In this document: positions 1 to 8,368 of the stretch, piece after piece
Layout: every line of letters starts with the position of its first letter
Position numbering within the stretch: position 1 is the stretch's first letter
NCBI RefSeq assembly: GCF_002886255.1
Contig: NZ_KZ614149.1
Coordinates: 2,046,001-2,110,000 of the forward strand
Origin: Alteribacillus bidgolensis
GTDB lineage: Bacteria; Bacillota; Bacilli; Bacillales; Marinococcaceae
Direction of reading: 5' to 3'
Length of the DNA stretch: 64,000 nt
The notes under the pieces: generated by a model
Database searches by the model: none
The model's input: the letters and a program-made list of their open reading frames with translations, nothing else
What the model was told of the DNA's origin: nothing
Made by a program: the position numbers and the translations under genes

Positions 1-2
1 TT

Positions 3-434
3 CAAGATAGCAATGCGAAAGGAATATATTTCGGTATCCAAGCGCATACAAGTCAAGCTGATTTTATGAGAGCTTCATTAGAAGGAATCTGTTATTCTTT
101 ACGGCATATTGCTGAAACAATAATAGAGGCAAAGGAAGGAAAAATCATTTTAATCGGCGGTGGAGCAAAAAGTAAATCATGGTGCCAAATACTTGCTGAC
201 ATAACAAATAAAACAGTGAGTGTACCAGAAAATAGTGAATACTTGCCGGCTGTAGGCATAGCATCTACTGCTTTTCTTTATCTTGGCTGGGTGAAAGACG
301 CTGGACAATTTGTTGACAGCTACATAAGTTGCCTTCCAAAAAACATATACCGACCCAATCAAAAGATTAGAAGCGTATATGAAAAAGGTTATAAACAATA
401 TGTAAAACTCTACCCAAGTACAAAAGAGATTTAA
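3..434 (+). CDS. FGGY-family sugar kinase (xylulokinase-like), C-terminal part
   Basis: The frame is open from base 3 to a stop at 434, so only the last 143 residues lie in the window. The stretch from GIYFG to RASLEG fits FGGY kinase signature 2. The GGGAKS motif that follows is the nucleotide-binding loop of the second actin-like domain. These kinases phosphorylate a pentulose, glycerol or related sugar with ATP in the cytoplasm. Xylulokinase is the nearest guess, but substrate choice lies in the missing N-terminal half. It is one of the few plus-strand genes here. It is followed by a strong terminator and then by the B. subtilis-like minus-strand block, so it marks a synteny break. Confidence 0.8.
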   Translation, partial: QDSNAKGIYFGIQAHTSQADFMRASLEGICYSLRHIAETIIEAKEGKIILIGGGAKSKSWCQILADITNKTVSVPENSEYLPAVGIASTAFLYLGWVKDAGQFVDSYISCLPKNIYRPNQKIRSVYEKGYKQYVKLYPSTKEI

Positions 435-502
435 GGGAAATCGGCTTATCAACAATCTCTAAGTGGCTGTTTTCTAAAAAATAATATCTACTTAACTGGA
501 AT

Positions 503-555
503 AAAAAACAAGCTGATTTTCTTAATACCCGAAAGAAAAAACAGCTTGTTTTTTT
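503..555 (+). terminator. Rho-independent terminator of the sugar kinase gene
   Basis: A 13-bp stem pairs AAAAAACAAGCTG (503-515) with CAGCTTGTTTTTT (542-554) and runs into a T tract. It lies 70 bp after the kinase stop codon. Confidence 0.85.
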
Positions 556-697
556 CTATTGCAGTGAATTTAGCTTAAGATGAATGTTGACTAGCATTTT
601 TTCTCATGATAATTTTCATCTATATGTTTCATAAGAACAGAAAGGTAATCCATTGCATGGGGATATTGCTTTTGAATATAAATGTTAGAAAATAAAA

Positions 698-723
698 AGC
701 CTGAACTCAAACAGTTCCAGGCT
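698..723 (-). terminator. Terminator on the minus strand with no obvious upstream gene
   Basis: Read on the minus strand, AGCCTGGAACT pairs with AGTTCAGGCT (one bulged base) and is followed by TTTTTATT. The only sequence it could terminate is the roughly 170 bp up to the ytxC terminator at 892-923. That stretch holds only a 28-codon ORF (765-851, minus) with no visible ribosome binding site. Confidence 0.6.
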
Positions 724-891
724 CACGTATGTATTTTACACACACTTCGCTCATCTCTTCTCTGCTAACTTAAGCGGTATTTCCATACTGTAACTCTGCA
801 GGACTTTAATGCATATAAGAATTTTTCCGCAACTTCTTCTATACTTATCATATCCGTAAAGGCGTTTGTTCCACTTTTTTACTGGAGAATA

Positions 892-923
892 AAAAACTCC
901 AACGGTCCAGGGTTGGAGTTTTT
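892..923 (-). terminator. Bidirectional terminator after ytxC
   Basis: A perfect 12-bp stem, AAAAACTCCAAC with GTTGGAGTTTTT, has an 8-base loop and a T tract on either strand. It lies about 40 bp downstream of the ytxC stop. Confidence 0.85.
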
Positions 924-964
924 ATCATTTAAGGATTTTATATATAGCTATTTTTTAAATGGTT

Positions 965-1831
965 CTACACGTTTTTATCCGATATATTTTTCAGAGGCCA
1001 TTCAGACTGAGGATGAATTATTAATTTTTCTTGAAAAATCATTTCAAATGTTTGTACGGTCCCTTCCTCTCCGTCAGCGTATACGTGAAGTTCTTTAGGG
1101 GCTAGGCTTACCGCTGGACTAACTGCCATATATTCAAAGGGCAGGCTTTTTTCAAATACTAGCGTAGGTTCTAAATGATGGAGTCTCGTCCATTGATCTA
1201 CCGGTTTTAAATGCTTATCGAGAAATACAGGTTTTTCTTTCAATAATACATGAAGCACGGAACATAACGAAGCAGTATACTTCAAATAATGACGGCAAGC
1301 TTCAATCATCGTTTGGTATTCTTGCTCCCACTTGTATTCATCAATAGCTGCTGACGCCGCTTTCATGAGCAGGTGATGATAATTACCAAGCCGAAATGTC
1401 AGCATAGGGTCCCATTGTATGACATCATTGTTTTTTATTTCTTCAGTTAATTCATGATAAACAAAATGCTTTCGTTGTTGTAACAGATTGGTTTCTGGCA
1501 CCTCCTCTCGTTCCCCTTCAAGAAGAGAGTGGGCAATTTCAGTGATTGCGGGTGCCTCTTCTCTATAAAAAAAGGTCCGTTCAATATGTTCTTTTACCCA
1601 ATACAGTTCTTTCTCTTCAATCATATAATCACATAGTGAAGAAGCAAGGTAAGGTATTATGCTTTCCTGCCATTGATCTTCTGTACCATCAAACTCCCAT
1701 AGAACCCTCTCTTTATGTTTGTAGAGTTCACCTGTATATATACCCTTACGCTCCCATTCCTCCTTTTCCTTACTAAACCAATTAAAGATTACTTCGCTAT
1801 CTGTTTCACATGCAAAACCGATCGAGAACAA
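965..1831 (-). CDS. ytxC: Sporulation protein YtxC
   Basis: A 288-residue protein recognised as the YtxC family of putative sporulation proteins, from sequence character and from its place downstream of the dnaB-dnaI cluster, as in B. subtilis. No enzymatic motif is visible. The protein is soluble-looking, rich in Glu, His and aromatic residues, and without signal peptide or membrane segment. The start is TTG at 1831, preceded by a GGGGGG Shine-Dalgarno-like run; an ATG seven bases upstream is out of frame. In B. subtilis thrS follows ytxC, but here the next gene is an unrelated sugar kinase. Two intervening genes now separate it from dnaI. The biochemical role is unknown. Confidence 0.8.
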   Translation of the reverse strand: MFSIGFACETDSEVIFNWFSKEKEEWERKGIYTGELYKHKERVLWEFDGTEDQWQESIIPYLASSLCDYMIEEKELYWVKEHIERTFFYREEAPAITEIAHSLLEGEREEVPETNLLQQRKHFVYHELTEEIKNNDVIQWDPMLTFRLGNYHHLLMKAASAAIDEYKWEQEYQTMIEACRHYLKYTASLCSVLHVLLKEKPVFLDKHLKPVDQWTRLHHLEPTLVFEKSLPFEYMAVSPAVSLAPKELHVYADGEEGTVQTFEMIFQEKLIIHPQSEWPLKNISDKNV

Positions 1832-2008
1832 TCCTTCATTCCCCCCTGCTCACAAGACATGTCTTAATCCGAATTTTCATATAGGAGAGCTCCAGCTTTT
1901 GTTAGGCTGGTCCAGTTATACCTTGTTTACAATTGCAATCGTCTGCTCTGTTTTTATACCTATGGAAGAAGGAAGATAAAAATGCCTAAAATCAACGCAG
2001 AAATAGGA

Positions 2009-2042
2009 AAACCTTCCAGATTTCTTTCTAGAAGGTTGTTTT
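2009..2042 (-). terminator. Probable terminator after the zinc-ribbon gene
   Basis: AACCTTC and GAAGGTT arms flank a loop of about 15 bases. On the minus strand the hairpin is followed by TTCCTATTT, a modest U tract. It sits about 45 bp after the stop codon at 2089. Confidence 0.5.
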
Positions 2043-2088
2043 AGATGACATTTTAAACTGTGTATTCGTACTTCAAATGGGCAAACGT

Positions 2089-2343
2089 TTAAAAGGGCTT
2101 TGGCTGGAATTCTGCATGTTTAATAAAGGCTCTTTCGTCTTCAATTAATCCGCAAGCGCCGCATTGAATTTTTCGGGATGGACCATTGTAGCTGATATGA
2201 AACGAATCCATATTATCATTAGTGTATTGTTGAACAACTTCACCAGACTGCGGATCCAATTTTACGGGTGTTGCCATTTGTTCAATAATGTTGAAACGTG
2301 AACGATTACTTTTACAGTTTGGGCAAAGGTAAGGTTTTGTCAA
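2089..2343 (-). CDS. Small zinc-ribbon protein, function unknown
   Basis: An 84-residue protein with two Cys-x2-Cys knuckles (C7/C10 in CPNC and C61/C64 in CGAC), about 50 residues apart. This spacing fits one zinc ribbon in which the two knuckles share a metal. The start ATG is preceded by AGGTG in ATTGGAGGTGTCC. It stands alone between mqnC and ytxC with its own probable terminator. I do not recognise a named family. A role in nucleic-acid or protein contacts would be usual for such ribbons but is not shown here. Confidence 0.7.
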   Translation of the reverse strand: MTKPYLCPNCKSNRSRFNIIEQMATPVKLDPQSGEVVQQYTNDNMDSFHISYNGPSRKIQCGACGLIEDERAFIKHAEFQPKPF

Positions 2344-2498
2344 TTAGGACACCTCCAATGGTTATATTGCCCATTTTATTTCTGCTTATTACCATTTTTT
2401 AATTAACCTTTATCTATACTCCATCGAAGAAATAAAATTCTAATATGGACTGCTCGTGTTTACAGGGCATCTTCCCCAAACTATCCTATAAAAATTAA

Positions 2499-2557
2499 GA
2501 AAACGCTTATCCTCATGAAACCCTCTAAAGAGAGTCTTCATTAGACAAGCGTTTTTT
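2499..2557 (-). terminator. Terminator after mqnC
   Basis: AAAACGCTT and AAGCGTTTTTT arms enclose about 35 bases that contain a smaller CTCT/AGAG hairpin. T-rich flanks lie on both sides, so it can act in both directions. The mqnC stop is 20 bp upstream on the minus strand. Confidence 0.75.
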
Positions 2558-2576
2558 ATTTTTCTTTTGTTTTTTA

Positions 2577-3686
2577 TTAGTTTTGCATCACAAAATCTTT
2601 TTCTGCTTTAGATTGTCCGTCAAAGCGCCGCAGAATGTTATATTTTGTATCACGCTGTGCCGGTATCTTGCCAGCCTCACGGATAAGCTGCAATATTTGA
2701 TTTGTATTGACTTTATGTGTCGTCCCTGCAGCAGATACAACATTTTCTTCCATCATCGTGCTGCCAAAGTCATTACAGCCAAATTCCAGGGAACGTTTAC
2801 CGGTTTCTGGCCCCATCGTAACCCAAGATGATTGGAAATTAGGTATATTGTCAAGGAATAACCGGGAAATCGCTACATTTCTTAAGTATCCCTCAGGCGA
2901 AATAATTTCACCTTTCATGTTTGTATTATCTGGCTGAAAGGTCCAGGATATAAAGGCAAGGAAGCAATTGCTTTCATCCTGAGCATCACGAATTTTTTGT
3001 AAATGCAATGCCCGTTCTTCATTCGATTCCGTCAAACCGATTACCATGGTGGCTGTTCCATGCATACCGACCTTTTTCGCTGTTTTCATACAATCGATCC
3101 ATTGTTCTCCCGTACATTTCAAGCGGCTTACTTTTTTACGTGTTTCTTCTGTTAGAATTTCAGCGCCGCCTCCAGGAAGAGAATCCAAGCCAGCTTCATG
3201 CAGCTCCCTTAATACCTCTTCTAAAGAAAGACCGGAAACTTCTACCATCTTGTAAATTTCTGCAGGTGAAAAAGAATGCATCGTCATTCCTGGAAAACGT
3301 TTTTTAATTTCTCGAAGCAAATCCGTATAATAGCTAAATGACAGATCAGGATTTGTGCCGCCTTGCATAAGTATTTCTGTTCCGTCTACGTCAGCCGTTT
3401 CCTGGATTTTCTCAAAAATTTCTTCGTTAGATAGAACATACCCTTCATCAGAGCCAGGTCGTCTATAAAAAGCACAAAAACGACAATACGTATCACAGAA
3501 ATTCGTGTAATTAACATTACGGCCGATTACAAAAGTAGTTACGGGGTCTGGGTGCCATTTCTTTGTTATTTCATTTGCTGCTGCTCCCATTTTTTCGATT
3601 TCATCACTTTCATACAAACGAACAGCATCTTCCATTGTTAAACGTTCACCATTTAAAGCTTTGGTGAGAATCGGATCTATACTCAT
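2577..3686 (-). CDS. mqnC: Cyclic dehypoxanthinyl futalosine synthase MqnC (radical SAM)
   Basis: A radical S-adenosylmethionine enzyme of the futalosine route to menaquinone. MqnC closes the spiro ring of dehypoxanthinyl futalosine. The [4Fe-4S] cysteines are C64, C68 and C71 in CDTYCRFC, after a VIGRNVNYTNF stretch typical of the MqnC/MqnE/CofH group. QGGTNPDL and the C-terminal MQN-family region also fit. I start at ATG 3686, which has GGGGG nine bases upstream; the frame stays open to an ATG at 3731 without a good ribosome site. Length is 369 residues, normal for the family. It is inserted between dnaI and ytxC. No other mqn gene is in the window, so use of the full futalosine pathway is inference. 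Confidence 0.85.
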   Translation of the reverse strand: MSIDPILTKALNGERLTMEDAVRLYESDEIEKMGAAANEITKKWHPDPVTTFVIGRNVNYTNFCDTYCRFCAFYRRPGSDEGYVLSNEEIFEKIQETADVDGTEILMQGGTNPDLSFSYYTDLLREIKKRFPGMTMHSFSPAEIYKMVEVSGLSLEEVLRELHEAGLDSLPGGGAEILTEETRKKVSRLKCTGEQWIDCMKTAKKVGMHGTATMVIGLTESNEERALHLQKIRDAQDESNCFLAFISWTFQPDNTNMKGEIISPEGYLRNVAISRLFLDNIPNFQSSWVTMGPETGKRSLEFGCNDFGSTMMEENVVSAAGTTHKVNTNQILQLIREAGKIPAQRDTKYNILRRFDGQSKAEKDFVMQN

Positions 3687-3834
3687 TACAAAACCCCCAA
3701 TTAAAAAAGTGGGAACCCTTCTAAGATTCATCTTGTCTATTACCAGACTGTATCTTACACATGTACTTAATAGGCAAGAACTACGTTTATCCTATCATAA
3801 TTTTCAAAAGTATTCCCAGTATTAAGTTCGATTT

Positions 3835-4767
3835 TTACATTTCTCGACGGTTTTTTCCATCGATAAAAATCGATGTCGTTAAGTGCTTAATTCTTTCCAT
3901 AATACGTTTGGCTTTTAATTGTTCAATCCCGCCCTTTTGGGAATAAGACAAATGCGTTTCGAGCTCATCATAATCATAATTTGAAGAATACAAAGTAGGC
4001 AGTTTTTCCATAAGACGATATTGCAAAATAACACCTAAAACATCATCACGAACCCAGGCAGAAGTCGTCTCTGCCCCAATATCGTCCAGTATTAACACTT
4101 CTACGTTCTTTACGTTATCTATTTTTTCCTGCACCGAACCATCTGATAAAGCTTGCTTCATTTCTCTAAAAAAGTCAGGTACATATACGATCATAGAAGA
4201 AATATCGCGTTCTGCCAATTCATTAGCAATCGCCCCCATCATATAGGTTTTCCCTACGCCAAATTTACCGTAAAGATATAAGCCGTTTGCATCTTCTCCG
4301 GGCTCAGCCTGCAAAGCGAATTTCAAGCATTGATTACTGGCTGACAGGCGGCTTGCATGGTCTTGTTCGATATCATCAAAGGTTGCTTCCAATATTTCTT
4401 TTGGAATATAAAGGCTTTTAATAAGCGACTGCTGTCTTTTTCGTTCATCAGCCTGTTTTTTTAACCGGCACGGGTGATACGTAATAAGCGGCTGCCCTTT
4501 ATCGGTTACTAGCTCAGGCTGATATCCCTGCATCATATTAGGACATTCTGCTAAACCAGGACAAGCATCGCAATTTTGTCTTTCCCTTTTATACTCAAAA
4601 AATGTCATCATATGCGTTTCCATTTCTTTTGTTGTCCATTCCGGGTGTTCTTTGAGAAATGTTTTAATTTGCGGATACGATAATACTTCTTGTTTTAATT
4701 TTTCGTACCTCTTCCGCCAATTATTGTTATCCATAAAACGTTCTAAAGACGACCGGATTGAGTCCAT
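3835..4767 (-). CDS. dnaI: Primosomal protein DnaI, helicase loader
   Basis: An AAA+ ATPase of 310 residues that loads the replicative helicase DnaC during initiation at oriC and replication restart. The N-terminal part carries a cysteine cluster (C66, C69, C75, and possibly H98/C100) matching the zinc-binding helicase-interaction domain. Walker A is GKFGVGKT (167-174) and Walker B is VLILDDIG (224-231). The gene starts 11 bp after dnaB stops and surely shares its transcript. Its ATG is preceded by GAGGTGACC. The length and both domains are as in B. subtilis DnaI. Confidence 0.95.
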   Translation of the reverse strand: MDSIRSSLERFMDNNNWRKRYEKLKQEVLSYPQIKTFLKEHPEWTTKEMETHMMTFFEYKRERQNCDACPGLAECPNMMQGYQPELVTDKGQPLITYHPCRLKKQADERKRQQSLIKSLYIPKEILEATFDDIEQDHASRLSASNQCLKFALQAEPGEDANGLYLYGKFGVGKTYMMGAIANELAERDISSMIVYVPDFFREMKQALSDGSVQEKIDNVKNVEVLILDDIGAETTSAWVRDDVLGVILQYRLMEKLPTLYSSNYDYDELETHLSYSQKGGIEQLKAKRIMERIKHLTTSIFIDGKNRREM

Positions 4768-4778
4768 ATTAGGTCACC

Positions 4779-6200
4779 TCATTTTTGCCGGCTGCTTTTA
4801 CGCAGTCTCAGCATTTCCTCAAACTGCTGTTTTTGTTTTTTAAGACTGGAGTCATTTAATATTTCTTTTTCAGGCTTGTCTGCTTTTTGCGCCCCATTTT
4901 CGAGCCATTTTGGGAGCTTATCTTTTCGTACATACGGGCGGTAAGAGCGTGCTTGTCCTGCTGTATTCATTTCTCCGCCGCCTGCAGGCTGCCTCTGCTT
5001 TCTCGTCTGGTATTCTTTTTTAGCTAGATCCATGGCTTCTTTTACGGTTTGAATATGTTTACGTGACCAATGTCCGGCTATTTTTTGAACAAGATTTTGA
5101 TTGAGCTTCATGTTATTCGTTTTTAAAACATAGTCAATTAATACATTTACTACACCAGGCTGAAGCTGATAATCAAAAATCAAAGACTCAACCAGCTTCA
5201 CATCAGAAAGCGGCACCTTCGCTCCATCCGATATACTTTCTAAAAATGCTAACGGAGAAGTTTGTTCGTAAAAAAGAATCATTTTTTCCTTTTCCGTAAC
5301 GGGTTCTTTTTCTGACATTGTCCGGTGTTGGGCTGGCTGTGTACGCAAACCTAACGCCGGCGGTTCACTGCCATATTCAAACCGATACCAGTCTTGAACT
5401 TTTCGGCGAAGCTCTGCTTCATCTATCAAGTCATCATTAGAAAGAGACTGCTGAACGATTCTGCTCATTTCTAAAGGGTCAAGCCTATATACAAAGGCTA
5501 GACGCCGGATAACTGATTTAATTGGTTCATTTAATAGTTTATCCCCTTTGATAAATACGGGAAGATCAGCTTTTAATAGATCAAAGTCGAAGGCACTTTC
5601 ATTAAAATGGATGTTCTGCTCGTGATAGTCTCCTTCCAATTCTTTGTCTTCTTCGACATTTGATAGATTGTTGCGTGGATTAATTTCTGAGTATTGTAAA
5701 GATGAAAAAACATCGTTAAATGCAGCTGTTACTTCGGAATAGGCCCGCGTATCCACTGCTTCGATCAAAAACCGACTGCGCAGTTGAATGTATCGATCTT
5801 TTCCTAGTTTATTATACAAAAAAACACTCAGTACATCATTTTGAAAAAATTGGGCAGGAGTCATTGGAGGCTGTAATTCATATATAAAAAATGTCGACTT
5901 TTCTTCCTGCCGGCGAAACGTCCTCATTAAGCCGATCCCTTCCAAAATACGTCTTGCATCATAAATATCATCAAGCGGGAGGTTCAGCATTGCCATTAAT
6001 TCGTGATGTGTTGCTTCCCCGCTCCAAAAACAATCTTTTTCCAGCTTGCTCCATAACATATTATACAAAGAAATAGCTGTTGCTCCTGTTAAAGGCTGAT
6101 ACAACAGCTGCAGGGTTTTATGTTCTCTGTTTCCGAGCTGATCTGCCGTTCGCACAGCATAACGATCAATTGGCAGCAGTTCGGTCCAATGAAGTGACAT
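4779..6200 (-). CDS. dnaB: Replication initiation and membrane attachment protein DnaB
   Basis: A 473-residue protein matching Bacillus DnaB, the helicase co-loader that acts with DnaD and DnaI and helps attach the origin to the membrane. It is not the E. coli DnaB helicase and has no Walker motifs. The C-terminal region has the DnaB/DnaD-type YxxxIxxW-like segment (LVQKIAGHWSRKHI) and a basic, disordered tail. The start is ATG 6200, with AAGGGGGGG seven bases upstream; the frame extends nine codons further without a better signal. Order nrdR-dnaB-dnaI is that of B. subtilis, and the short gaps indicate one operon. Confidence 0.93.
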   Translation of the reverse strand: MSLHWTELLPIDRYAVRTADQLGNREHKTLQLLYQPLTGATAISLYNMLWSKLEKDCFWSGEATHHELMAMLNLPLDDIYDARRILEGIGLMRTFRRQEEKSTFFIYELQPPMTPAQFFQNDVLSVFLYNKLGKDRYIQLRSRFLIEAVDTRAYSEVTAAFNDVFSSLQYSEINPRNNLSNVEEDKELEGDYHEQNIHFNESAFDFDLLKADLPVFIKGDKLLNEPIKSVIRRLAFVYRLDPLEMSRIVQQSLSNDDLIDEAELRRKVQDWYRFEYGSEPPALGLRTQPAQHRTMSEKEPVTEKEKMILFYEQTSPLAFLESISDGAKVPLSDVKLVESLIFDYQLQPGVVNVLIDYVLKTNNMKLNQNLVQKIAGHWSRKHIQTVKEAMDLAKKEYQTRKQRQPAGGGEMNTAGQARSYRPYVRKDKLPKWLENGAQKADKPEKEILNDSSLKKQKQQFEEMLRLRKSSRQK

Positions 6201-6292
6201 ACCGCCCCCCCTTTCAAAAATAACCAAAAGCTTTTCTTATAGATAGTAAAAACGTGGAAAAAAGAGCTTAGGCCCTTTTCCATAAGCTCCTG

Positions 6293-6757
6293 TTACTTTT
6301 CATTATCTTTACTAATGAGTTCTTTTAATTCATTGATAAATACATTTATATCTTTAAATTGACGATATACAGAGGCAAATCGTACGTAAGCAACATCATC
6401 TACCGAAGCAAGCCGCTCCATCACCATTTCACCTATATCTTCGCTTTTTATTTCTGATTTTCCGTCACTGCGCAGTTGTTGTTCAACAGCGTTTACAATT
6501 TCTTCCAATTTCTCTAGTGGAACTGGCCTTTTTTCACATGCTCGAATTAAACCGCGCAATATTTTTTCTCTGCTGAACTCTTCTCTGGTTCCTTCTTTTT
6601 TTACGACAATCAGAGGAATTTCTTCTACGATCTCAAACGTAGTAAAACGATGGTGACAAGCATCACATTCCCGACGACGCCGAATAGATTTTCCTTCATT
6701 GCTTGGTCTTGAATCCAAAACTCTTGTTGCATCAGAGTGGCATGCAGGACAAAGCAT
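6293..6757 (-). CDS. nrdR: Transcriptional repressor NrdR
   Basis: A 154-residue nucleotide-sensing repressor of ribonucleotide reductase genes. The N-terminal zinc ribbon has C3/C6 (CPAC) and C31/C34 (CDAC), with the basic SIRRRRE stretch between them that contacts DNA. Residues of about 49-139 form the ATP-cone domain that reads the dATP/ATP ratio. It is the first gene of the nrdR-dnaB-dnaI run and is followed by dnaB after 92 bp. I did not find an unambiguous NrdR box upstream. In B. subtilis speD lies between nrdR and gapB; it is absent here. Confidence 0.95.
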   Translation of the reverse strand: MLCPACHSDATRVLDSRPSNEGKSIRRRRECDACHHRFTTFEIVEEIPLIVVKKEGTREEFSREKILRGLIRACEKRPVPLEKLEEIVNAVEQQLRSDGKSEIKSEDIGEMVMERLASVDDVAYVRFASVYRQFKDINVFINELKELISKDNEK

Positions 6758-6907
6758 TTTATATCATCTCCATTAAAAACTCGGCTTGTCGCCTTTTAAA
6801 GGCCCCCTGAAAACACCACGTATGGTGCAGCGGTGCATTCGTACGTCGTCCTGATTGTGAATACCATCATTTTTCTTATACTGTTTATCATAACTTTCGT
6901 AACAGTA

Positions 6908-6972
6908 TTAGAAAAACTTGGCTTGCCGCCATGAATAAAGGAAAACACCTAGGCAAAGGTAAACTTTCTTAA
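6908..6972 (+). repeat. Repeat B, internally deleted copy
   Basis: It begins with TTAGAAAAACTTGGCTTGCC, as in the full element, and ends with GGTAAACTTTCTTAA. The central third is replaced by unrelated bases. Both ends are kept, so this looks like an internal-deletion derivative. Confidence 0.6.
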
Positions 6973-7180
6973 CGTACAAAAAACCGCGACTTAGAAGCCG
7001 GCTTTTACGCTCATATTATATATATTTTCTATCATACCATTTTGGATAACGTCTTGGAAAGGTGGATATTTCTCTCCTAAGAAAAGCATATGTATTAGCG
7101 GATTTTAAAGCGTCGACTTGAACGGGACATGCATGATTTATTTCTTTTCACTCGAGCCTCTCGGTACTGTAAAATCATAT

Positions 7181-7252
7181 TTGCTGCCGATCCCTATGGC
7201 AGAAGACGTAGCTTTGCTTATACTTTTACCCTTTAACAAATTTAAACTTTCA
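7181..7252 (+). repeat. Repeat B, copy lacking its left end
   Basis: It matches the element from TTGCTGCCGA and CCTATGGCAGAAG through GCTTATACTTTTACC to TTTAAACTTTC. The TTTAGAAAA left end is missing. Confidence 0.6.
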
Positions 7253-7263
7253 TGAAGCATAAG

Positions 7264-7294
7264 AAAAACCCGGCTTATGAACGGCCGGGTTGAA
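7264..7294 (-). terminator. Terminator of gapB
   Basis: AACCCGGC and GCCGGGTT form an 8-bp GC-rich stem. On the minus strand it is followed by TTTTTC. It lies about 25 bp after the gapB stop. Confidence 0.85.
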
Positions 7295-7317
7295 AAATAT
7301 TACATCATTATATTCAA

Positions 7318-8346
7318 TTATGCACTCACCATTGATTTTTTGTGTATTTGTTTCCCTACATAACGTACTAAATCAACTACTCGGCATGAGTAACCCCACT
7401 CATTATCATACCAAGCAAGAATTTTCGCTTGCCGGTCGTTCATTACCATGGTAGATAATCCATCAATAATAGAAGAATGTTCGTTGCCGTTAAAATCTAC
7501 AGATACTAATGGATCATCTGTGTATGCCAAAATTCCTTTTAAATCTGTTTGAGCTGCATTTTTCAATGCTTGGTTAATGCTTTCTGCAGTAACTTCTTTT
7601 TCCGTGTCTATCACAAGGTCTACAAGTGATACATTTGGAGTAGGAACTCTTAAGGCCATGCCGTTCATTTTTCCATCGAGATTAGGAAGAACTTTAGAGA
7701 TCGCCTTGGCCGCTCCAGTGGAAGTCGGGATAATAGATTGACCGCATGCTCTTGCCCTCCGTAAATCTTTATGAGGGTTATCAATATTTTTCTGATCGTT
7801 CGTGTAAGAATGAACCGTTGTCATCAAACCGCTTTCAATTCCAAACGAACGATCAAGTACTTTTACTACTGGAGCAAGACAGTTTGTTGTACATGAAGCG
7901 TTTGAAATAATATGGTGGTCAGCCGGGATATAATCTTCCTCGTTAACTCCCATAACAATTGTAACGTCTTCATCTTTTCCCGGGGCGGTAATGACTACTT
8001 TTTTGGCCCCTGCTTCTATATGAAAAGATGCTTTTTCTTTTGTTTTAAATTTTCCGGTTGCCTCGATAACTACATCCACATCCAAATCTTTCCAGGGAAG
8101 GTTTTTTGGATCACGCTCACTAAGCAGATGTATTTTTTTCCCGTCTACATAAAGGGCTTCATCTTTTCCTTCTACTTCTTTATCAAATACACCATGAATG
8201 GAATCATATTTTAAAAGATGAGCTAATGTTTCGGCAGGATAGCTGGCATTTACTGCCACAACATCCAAAGAATCATCCGTCAGCGCTTTTCGGAATACCA
8301 TCCGGCCAATCCGCCCAAATCCGTTTACTGCTACTTTTGCTTTCAT
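7318..8346 (-). CDS. gapB: Glyceraldehyde-3-phosphate dehydrogenase, gluconeogenic type (GapB)
   Basis: A 342-residue GAPDH interconverting glyceraldehyde-3-phosphate and 1,3-bisphosphoglycerate. The Rossmann motif NGFGRIGR opens the chain, and the catalytic cysteine is C152 in SNASCTTNC. After the second beta strand the sequence reads VNASYP instead of the Asp-containing VND of glycolytic GapA. That change is typical of NADP-preferring GapB, the gluconeogenic isoenzyme. Position between nrdR and coaE matches B. subtilis gapB. Two inverted CcpN-type sites overlap the promoter region (8369-8412), which supports repression under glycolytic conditions. GGGAGG stands 9 bases before the ATG. Confidence 0.93.
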   Translation of the reverse strand: MKAKVAVNGFGRIGRMVFRKALTDDSLDVVAVNASYPAETLAHLLKYDSIHGVFDKEVEGKDEALYVDGKKIHLLSERDPKNLPWKDLDVDVVIEATGKFKTKEKASFHIEAGAKKVVITAPGKDEDVTIVMGVNEEDYIPADHHIISNASCTTNCLAPVVKVLDRSFGIESGLMTTVHSYTNDQKNIDNPHKDLRRARACGQSIIPTSTGAAKAISKVLPNLDGKMNGMALRVPTPNVSLVDLVIDTEKEVTAESINQALKNAAQTDLKGILAYTDDPLVSVDFNGNEHSSIIDGLSTMVMNDRQAKILAWYDNEWGYSCRVVDLVRYVGKQIHKKSMVSA

Positions 8347-8368
8347 ACAGAAGAGCCTCCCTGCAATT

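Larger units (their letters stand above)
435..964. other. Intergenic region between the sugar kinase and ytxC
   Basis: This 530-bp stretch holds three hairpin terminators (503-555 plus, 698-723 minus, 892-923 both strands) and no convincing gene. A 28-codon minus-strand ORF (765-851) starts with ATG but has no Shine-Dalgarno sequence and no family I recognise. Confidence 0.6.
6758..7317. other. Gene-free interval between nrdR and gapB
   Basis: This 560-bp gap takes the place of speD in B. subtilis. It holds no ORF of note. It contains two degenerate repeat-B copies (6908-6972 and 7181-7252) and the gapB terminator. The promoter of nrdR must also lie here, but I cannot assign it safely. Confidence 0.6.

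Noticed and set aside
724..891. T-box leader remnant for thrS
   Set aside because: A GTGGAAC stretch recalls the T-box core, but the conserved GGNACCGCG and specifier-loop features are not present.
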